DNA of 13,162 nucleotides, taken from contig JAEEQI010000055.1 of NCBI GenBank assembly GCA_016285215.1, positions 1-13,162 of the forward strand, in the 5' to 3' direction. The translations under genes were made by a program, and so were the position numbers. The notes under the pieces were generated by a model. It ran no database searches. It was given only the letters and a program-made list of their open reading frames with translations, and had not been told where the DNA came from. Positions 8,071-13,162 of this stretch are shown piece by piece; the stretch's first letter is position 1; the number at the start of each line of letters is the position of its first letter. This stretch comes from Bacteroidales bacterium (lineage in GTDB: Bacteria > Bacteroidota > Bacteroidia > Bacteroidales > UBA932).

Positions 8071-9416
8071 AAAACGTATATTTCATAGGAATTGGCGGCA
8101 TTGGAATGAGTGCCATTGCGCGTTACTATAAGTTCAAGGGGTATAACGTGGCCGGATACGACCGCACGCCTTCCGAGCTCACAGCCAAGCTGGAGGCCGA
8201 AGGCATAGCCGTGCACTATGAAGACCGCCCCGACCTGGTTCCCGCCGACAAGGCCGAAACCCTGGTGGTGTACACCCCCGCCATTCCCGCCGACCTCCAG
8301 GAACTGCGCAAAGTGCTGGACACGGGCTACACCGTGCTCAAGCGCTCCCGTACGCTGGGTGAGATTACCCGTGGACAGCGCTGCCTGGCCGTAGCCGGCA
8401 CCCACGGCAAAACCACCACCTCCACCCTTACCGCCCATATCCTCACCCAGACGGGCGAAGGCTGCAGCGCCTTCCTGGGCGGCATCTCCCGCAACTACGG
8501 CACCAACCTGCTTATGTCCAAGAACAACACCGTGGTGGTGGAGGCCGACGAATTTGACCGCTCCTTCCTGCAGCTCTTCCCGGAGATTGCCGTGATTACC
8601 TCCGTGGAGGCAGACCACCTGGATATCTATGGTGACTACGAGCACGTGGTGGAAGCCTTCCGTAACTTTGCCAGCCAGGTGAGCGGCACCGTCATTGTCA
8701 AGAAAGGCGCCCCTGTGACAAAGGAGCATACCAAAGCCAACGTTCTAACCTATCATTATACGGATTCTTCGGCCGACTTTTATGCCGAAAATCCCCATCC
8801 CGATGCCTGCGGCTACTTCCACTACGACCTCCACTGGCCGGGTGGCATTGTCAAGGACGTCCGCGTGGGCGCCCCCGGCTGGGTGAATGCCGAGAACAGC
8901 ATTGCCGCCGCAGCCATTGCCCTCACCTACGGCCTGGAGCCGGAAGCCGTGAAGGCCGCCATTGGCACCTTCGAAGGCGTCAAGCGCCGCCTGGAGGTGC
9001 ACGTGAACACCCCTACCCTGTCGTACATTGACGACTACGCGCATCATCCGTCGGAGCTCACGAGCGCCATCACGTCTATGCGCGACATTTTCCCGGGCCG
9101 AAAGATCACCGGCATCTTCCAGCCCCACCTGTACACCCGCACGCGGGACTTTGCAGCCGAGTTTGCCCAGGCCCTTTCGGCCGTGGACAAGCTCATCCTG
9201 CTGGACATTTACCCTGCCCGCGAGGAGCCCATCCCCGGCGTAACGTCCGAGATGATTTTCAAGGACGTGACCGCTCCGGAGAAGGTCCTGCTCAAGAAAG
9301 AGGAGCTTATGGACTATTTGGCCGATGAGCCCATTGACGTGCTGGCCACCTTTGGCGCCGGCAATATTGACCGATTTATTGAACCTATCACCGAACTCCT
9401 GAAGAGCCGCTTATGA
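8067..9416 (+). CDS. murC: UDP-MurNAc:L-alanine ligase MurC
   Basis: Cytoplasmic ATP-dependent ligase that attaches L-alanine to UDP-MurNAc, the first stem peptide step. It is 449 residues, a normal length. The N-terminal domain has IGIGGIGMSAIARYY at 7-21. The P-loop is GTHGKTTT at 111-118, the histidine form typical of MurC. Then come EADEFDRSF at 159-167, TSVEADHLDIYG at 178-189, DDYAHHPSE at 322-330 and FQPHLYTRT at 351-359. Start and stop both form ATGA overlaps, with murG and ftsQ. Residues 225-245 are encoded with unusual codons for this cluster (CTA, TAT, CAT, ACG, TCT, TCG), in a stretch that looks poorly conserved. In Bacteroidota MurC commonly follows MurG, as here. Confidence 0.97.
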   Translation: MKNVYFIGIGGIGMSAIARYYKFKGYNVAGYDRTPSELTAKLEAEGIAVHYEDRPDLVPADKAETLVVYTPAIPADLQELRKVLDTGYTVLKRSRTLGEITRGQRCLAVAGTHGKTTTSTLTAHILTQTGEGCSAFLGGISRNYGTNLLMSKNNTVVVEADEFDRSFLQLFPEIAVITSVEADHLDIYGDYEHVVEAFRNFASQVSGTVIVKKGAPVTKEHTKANVLTYHYTDSSADFYAENPHPDACGYFHYDLHWPGGIVKDVRVGAPGWVNAENSIAAAAIALTYGLEPEAVKAAIGTFEGVKRRLEVHVNTPTLSYIDDYAHHPSELTSAITSMRDIFPGRKITGIFQPHLYTRTRDFAAEFAQALSAVDKLILLDIYPAREEPIPGVTSEMIFKDVTAPEKVLLKKEELMDYLADEPIDVLATFGAGNIDRFIEPITELLKSRL

Positions 9417-10201
9417 AGCGTATCTACCGTCATATTCTAGGCCTGATGCTGGTAGGCGTTTGCGTAGCCGTCTGGGTGCTCACCACCGGGATGGCGCGGC
9501 GCGAACTGCGTACCCGCACGTGCCAGGGCAAGGGCAAGCTGCAAGTGACGGTGACCGACTCGCTGGAGCGCCGTTTTGTGGCCAAGGCCGATGTCCAGGA
9601 CTGGCTGGAAAAGGAATATGGGGCTTACGCAGGTCTTCCGCTGGACAGCGTGGACCTCACCCGCATAGAGAAGCTCATCTGCTCCCACAGCGCCGTGCGC
9701 GAGGCCGAAGCCTGGATCACGGACGACGGCGTGCTGCACGTGGCGCTGAGCCAGCGGGAGCCGGTAATCCGTCTGGAGAACGGGCAGAACGCCTGCTACG
9801 CCGACGAAACCGGTTACCTCTTCCCCCTGCAGGCACGCGGCAGCGTGTCGGTGCCGGTGGTGAGCGGAAAGCTGCCCTTTGACGTTCCCAAGGGCTTCAA
9901 GGGTTACTTGGAGAATCCGGAGCAGGCTCTTTGGCTGAGCCGGGTCATCAGCCTGGTAAGCTATATGAGAGGAAAGGTTTGGGAGAAAGACATCCGGAAG
10001 CTCACGGTTCTACCCGACGGAGAGCTGGTGCTCTATCCCGTGCAGGGGCGTGAGGAGTTCCTCTTCGGCCCTCCTGTGAGGATTGAAGAGAAATTCAAGC
10101 TCCTGACCACCTACTACAGGAGCATTGCTCCGTCCAAGGACCCGGGCTACTACGGAAAGGTGGACCTCCGCTACCGGAAACAAGTGGTTTGCAAGAAATA
10201 A
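9413..10201 (+). CDS. ftsQ: Divisome protein FtsQ (DivIB-like)
   Basis: Bitopic inner-membrane protein that links the cytoplasmic divisome to the periplasmic wall-synthesis proteins through FtsB and FtsL. It is 262 residues. It has a short basic tail, one transmembrane segment at about residues 8-26 (ILGLMLVGVCVAVWVLTTG) and a periplasmic remainder. The section at about 43-115 has the layout of a POTRA domain, including a predicted helix with DVQDWLEKEY and the strand pattern WITDDGVLHVALSQREPV. The C-terminus, GKVDLRYRKQVV, matches the end of the FtsQ beta domain. The sequence diverges strongly from proteobacterial FtsQ, so the call uses topology, the conserved ends, and the position between murC and ftsA. 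It overlaps murC by ATGA and leaves 13 AT-rich bases before ftsA. Confidence 0.9.
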   Translation: MKRIYRHILGLMLVGVCVAVWVLTTGMARRELRTRTCQGKGKLQVTVTDSLERRFVAKADVQDWLEKEYGAYAGLPLDSVDLTRIEKLICSHSAVREAEAWITDDGVLHVALSQREPVIRLENGQNACYADETGYLFPLQARGSVSVPVVSGKLPFDVPKGFKGYLENPEQALWLSRVISLVSYMRGKVWEKDIRKLTVLPDGELVLYPVQGREEFLFGPPVRIEEKFKLLTTYYRSIAPSKDPGYYGKVDLRYRKQVVCKK

Positions 10202-10214
10202 AAAACTAATATAT

Positions 10215-11672
10215 ATGGAAGAAAAGTACATAGCCTCCATTGACCTGGGCAGTTCCAAGTTCGGCCTGTGCGTAGCGCGCATAACCGGCGACGACGTCCA
10301 GATTGTCTACTACAAGGAAACCCCGTCGGAGGGTATCCGCGCCAGCCTCATTGCCAACCCCCTGAAGGCATCCCAGAAGCTTAAGGAAGCCGTTCAGGAG
10401 GCCGAAAAGGAACTGATGATCAAGATCCTGCAGGTGGTGGTGGGTATGCCCCGCAGCGAGGTGGCGCAGGTGACGGCTTCGGCCCGCATTGACCGCTCCC
10501 TGCCGGACGATTATATCTCGGCCGAAGAAGTGGCTACCCTCAAATCCATCGCGCTGGAGACCTACCCGCTGGACAACCCCGAGAAGCAGATTATCTACGG
10601 GGCCGTGGCCCAGTCGTTCTCCATTGACGACGAGATTCAGCTGGTGGAGGAAGAGGTTGTGGGTACCCTGAGCAGCTCCCTGGAAGGCAACTTCAAGGTG
10701 TTCCTGGGCAACCGCACCGCTACCACTGCCCTGGACAAGATCTTTAACCAGCAGGGCATTTCCATTGCCAAGAAATACTTCCTGCCGGAAGTGGTGGCCC
10801 GCACCGTGCTCACCGAGGAAGAACGCTCCAGCGGCGTAGCCCTGGTGGATGTGGGTGCCGGTGTTACCTCCCTGGCCATCTACCACGGCGGCATTATGCG
10901 CTACTACGCTTCCATCCCGTTTGGCGGTAAGGTCATTACCGGAGACATCCGCACCGAGTGCTCCATCTCCGAGGAACTGGCCGAAAAGATCAAGAAGCGC
11001 TTTGGCGCCTGTATGCCCGGCAAGCTGGCTACCCTGAGCGAGAAAGTGCTGCAGATCCGTGTCACCGAACCTTACAAGGAGGTTCCGGTACGCTATATTT
11101 CCGAAATCATTGACTGCCGTTGCCGCGAGATTGTTTCGGCCATCCTCTACTACATCCAGGAGAGCGGCCTGCAGAACTCCCTGCGCAGCGGTATCGTGCT
11201 CACCGGCGGCGGTGCCGAGCTCACCAACCTGGTTCCGCTGGTGAAGGAGATGTCGGGCTACGAGGTACGCCGCGGCACCACGCGTTACAACCTCTTCTCG
11301 GCCCCCGTTGGCAGCCGCGCTTATTCCGCCGCCGCCACTTCGGCCATCGGTATGGTGCTCAGCGCCAAGGAGGACAGCCTCCCCGACTGCATCACTATGC
11401 CGGAGAAGGCTCCCGAGGTGCCCGAAGAGGAGATGATGGAACTGGAGGTGACCGACGAGACCCAGAACACCATTTCCGACGAGGAACTGGCCACCGGAGA
11501 GACGGGCAATCTCATTGATCCCGAAGACTTTGGTGAGGCCGTCAAGAAAGAGAAGCCCAAGAAGACCCAGAAGGTGAAGGTCCCCAAGCGGCCCGGCATC
11601 CTGGGCATTGCCTGGACCAAGATCCGCAGCACCGCGCTGGATTTTTACGATGACGAAAACAAGGAGGAGTAA
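10215..11672 (+). CDS. ftsA: Cell division protein FtsA (actin-like membrane tether of FtsZ)
   Basis: Actin-like ATPase that anchors FtsZ filaments to the inner membrane and recruits later divisome proteins. It is 485 residues against about 420 in E. coli. The ATP-binding elements are SIDLGSSKFG at 8-17 (phosphate 1), VDVGAGVTSLAIY at 211-223 (phosphate 2) and VLTGGGAELTNL at 328-339 (adenosine motif). The SHS2/1C subdomain lies at about 80-170. After about residue 385 comes an acidic then lysine-rich linker (EEEMMELEVTDE..., KKEKPKKTQKVKVPK), which accounts for the extra length. It ends in a probable amphipathic membrane-targeting helix at 460-478 (PGILGIAWTKIRSTALDFY). The ATG at 10215 was chosen because it lies just past the ftsQ stop and gives the family start; the frame is open further upstream, but that part lies inside ftsQ. 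Confidence 0.96.
   Translation: MEEKYIASIDLGSSKFGLCVARITGDDVQIVYYKETPSEGIRASLIANPLKASQKLKEAVQEAEKELMIKILQVVVGMPRSEVAQVTASARIDRSLPDDYISAEEVATLKSIALETYPLDNPEKQIIYGAVAQSFSIDDEIQLVEEEVVGTLSSSLEGNFKVFLGNRTATTALDKIFNQQGISIAKKYFLPEVVARTVLTEEERSSGVALVDVGAGVTSLAIYHGGIMRYYASIPFGGKVITGDIRTECSISEELAEKIKKRFGACMPGKLATLSEKVLQIRVTEPYKEVPVRYISEIIDCRCREIVSAILYYIQESGLQNSLRSGIVLTGGGAELTNLVPLVKEMSGYEVRRGTTRYNLFSAPVGSRAYSAAATSAIGMVLSAKEDSLPDCITMPEKAPEVPEEEMMELEVTDETQNTISDEELATGETGNLIDPEDFGEAVKKEKPKKTQKVKVPKRPGILGIAWTKIRSTALDFYDDENKEE
11661..11667 (+). promoter_or_regulatory. Perfect Shine-Dalgarno (AAGGAGG) before ftsZ
   Basis: AAGGAGG ends 8 nt before the ftsZ ATG at 11676. It is fully complementary to the usual 16S rRNA tail. 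None of the other starts in this cluster has a comparable element; they are preceded by A/T-rich or unrelated bases. The motif lies within the last ftsA codons (Lys-Glu-Glu), so it may be coincidental. Confidence 0.55.
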
Positions 11673-11675
11673 GTT

Positions 11676-12923
11676 ATGAAATACGATAATTTCAATATCA
11701 AGCCCACTGACTGGAACGACGAGAATGCCATTATCAAAGTGATTGGCGTAGGTGGCGGCGGCTGCAATGCCGTGAACTATATGTACCACCAGAACATCCA
11801 GGGTTGCAGCTTCATTGTGTGCAACACCGATGCGCAGGCCCTGGCCTCCAGTGAAGTTCCCGTAAAGATCCAGATGGGTCAGAACGGCCTGGGTGCCGGC
11901 ACCGACCCCACCGCCGGCCGCAACGCCGCCCTGGAAAGCCAGGACGAGATTGCCGCCAAGGTGATGGACTGCGGAACCAAGATGCTCTTCATCACCGCCG
12001 GTATGGGCGGCGGTACCGGAACGGGTGCATCTCCTGTCATTGCCAAGATGGCCAAGGACCGCGGCATCCTCACGGTAGCCGTTGTGACCATCCCCTTCAA
12101 GAACGAAGGCAACGAGAGCCAGTCCAAGGCTGTGGACGGCATCCACGAACTGGAGAAGAACGTGGACTCCCTCCTCATCATCAACAACGAGAAACTGTAT
12201 CAGTTCTTTGGCGATACCCTCATCCAGGAAGCCTTCCCCAAGGCCGATGAGGTGCTGGCCACCGCCGTTCGCGGCATCATTGAGGTCATCTCCTGCCCCG
12301 GCTACATCAACGTGGACTTCCAGGATGTGTGCAAGATGATGCGCAACTCCGGTATGGCCCTGATGGGCAGCGGCGAGGGTTCAGGCAACGACCGCCTGGA
12401 GCTGGCCGTCAAGGGCGCTTTCGAGAGCCCGCTGCTCAATGACTTTGACCTGAAAACTGCTAAGAACGTACTTATCAATATCACCACCGGTAACAATGAG
12501 CGCGGCGCCAAGATGAGCGACCTCGAGCGCATTGACGATATGATTACCGAGTACACCGGCGACGCCAACCATTTCAAGAAGGGTATCATCTGGGACGACG
12601 ATCCCGAGTTTGGAGACAAGGTGCGCATCACCGCCATTGTGACGGGCTTTGAGATGGATCTGGGCGGACTGGGCCTCAACAAGGACCTGGGCAACCTGGT
12701 TATCATTGACGAGGACTTCCAGTGGGAGGAACCCCACCACGAGGGCGAACTCTCCATCCCCACCGGTGCCGAAACCATCAAGATTGGCTACAACAATTCC
12801 GACAACGCCAAGCGCTTTGACTTCTCCTCCGAGAAGAAACCCGTGCTTTGCGTAGCCCCCGGAGAGAAGAAGGCCGATCTGGAGAACATTCCGGCTATCC
12901 GACGCACGCACAGCCCTGCTTAG
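11676..12923 (+). CDS. ftsZ: Cell division GTPase FtsZ
   Basis: Tubulin-like GTPase that forms the Z-ring and directs septal wall synthesis. It is 415 residues. The GTP-binding half has VIGVGGGGCNAVNYM at 22-36, CNTDAQAL at 49-56, the LGAGTDPTAGRNAA region at 72-85 and tubulin signature GMGGGTGTGASP at 109-120. The T7 catalytic loop reads NVDFQD at 212-217, keeping the N, D and D needed for GTP hydrolysis by the next subunit. The C-terminal half includes VRITAIVTGFEM at 316-327. A linker of about 55 residues follows, ending in the conserved C-terminal peptide ENIPAIRR (403-410), which binds FtsA and other partners. It starts 3 nt after ftsA and is the last gene of the cluster; a terminator hairpin begins 36 nt after its stop. 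Confidence 0.98.
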   Translation: MKYDNFNIKPTDWNDENAIIKVIGVGGGGCNAVNYMYHQNIQGCSFIVCNTDAQALASSEVPVKIQMGQNGLGAGTDPTAGRNAALESQDEIAAKVMDCGTKMLFITAGMGGGTGTGASPVIAKMAKDRGILTVAVVTIPFKNEGNESQSKAVDGIHELEKNVDSLLIINNEKLYQFFGDTLIQEAFPKADEVLATAVRGIIEVISCPGYINVDFQDVCKMMRNSGMALMGSGEGSGNDRLELAVKGAFESPLLNDFDLKTAKNVLINITTGNNERGAKMSDLERIDDMITEYTGDANHFKKGIIWDDDPEFGDKVRITAIVTGFEMDLGGLGLNKDLGNLVIIDEDFQWEEPHHEGELSIPTGAETIKIGYNNSDNAKRFDFSSEKKPVLCVAPGEKKADLENIPAIRRTHSPA

Positions 12924-12959
12924 CGTGGTCCTAGCATATTGATTACTAACAGTTAAAAG

Positions 12960-13162
<203 letters not shown>

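Noticed and set aside
10199..10217. AT-rich stretch between ftsQ and ftsA as a promoter
   Set aside because: Only 13 nt between the genes, with no TAnnTTTG element. It fits the AT-rich translation starts usual in Bacteroidota.
10206..12146. A 646-codon open frame on the minus strand across ftsA and ftsZ
   Set aside because: It is in codon register with both genes, and stays open simply because they lack the codons TTA, CTA and TCA in this stretch. It matches no family I recognise and has alanine/glycine/histidine-rich shadow composition.

Overview
The window is a nearly gap-free run of one division and cell wall (dcw) gene cluster, all on the + strand. The order is ftsI (5' end cut off by the window) - murE - mraY - murD - ftsW - murG - murC - ftsQ - ftsA - ftsZ. 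An intrinsic terminator follows, and then the first 34 codons of a separately transcribed gltX (glutamyl-tRNA synthetase).

Organism: the gene order (no murB or ddl between murC and ftsQ), the MraY with a long inserted extracytoplasmic loop, the near absence of Shine-Dalgarno sequences and a promoter of the form GTTG-N20-TAACTTTG before gltX (consensus TTTG / TAnnTTTG) all point to Bacteroidota, most likely a GC-rich member of Bacteroidales. MurE carries the DNPR motif, so the peptidoglycan should contain meso-diaminopimelate. I cannot name a genus from sequence reading alone.

Layout: 1-1535 is the transpeptidase part of FtsI/PBP3. Positions 1532-5569 hold murE, mraY and murD (cytoplasmic stem peptide synthesis and the first lipid step). 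Positions 5576-6940 hold ftsW (septal glycosyltransferase). Positions 6940-9416 hold murG (lipid II synthesis) and murC (first amino acid addition). Positions 9413-12923 hold ftsQ, ftsA and ftsZ (divisome scaffold, membrane tether, Z-ring tubulin). Four junctions are 4-nt ATGA overlaps, one is a 1-nt TAATG overlap, and the other four gaps are 3 to 13 nt, so one polycistronic mRNA with translational coupling is very likely. No internal promoter is convincing. Positions 12924-13058 contain a bidirectional-looking terminator and the gltX promoter.

How they work together: MurC, MurD and MurE extend UDP-MurNAc with amino acids, MraY and MurG build lipids I and II, and FtsW and FtsI polymerise and crosslink it at the septum. 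FtsQ, FtsA and FtsZ position and activate that machinery.

I do not see a novel system here; this is a conserved core region. The points worth a second look are a strict codon-context rule (NNT, never NNC, before ATG in the genes counted; ATT rather than ATC before G), a lone perfect Shine-Dalgarno before ftsZ, an FtsI lacking a C-terminal PASTA-like tail, a short insertion near the C-terminus of MraY, and an altered serine-glycine motif in FtsW.
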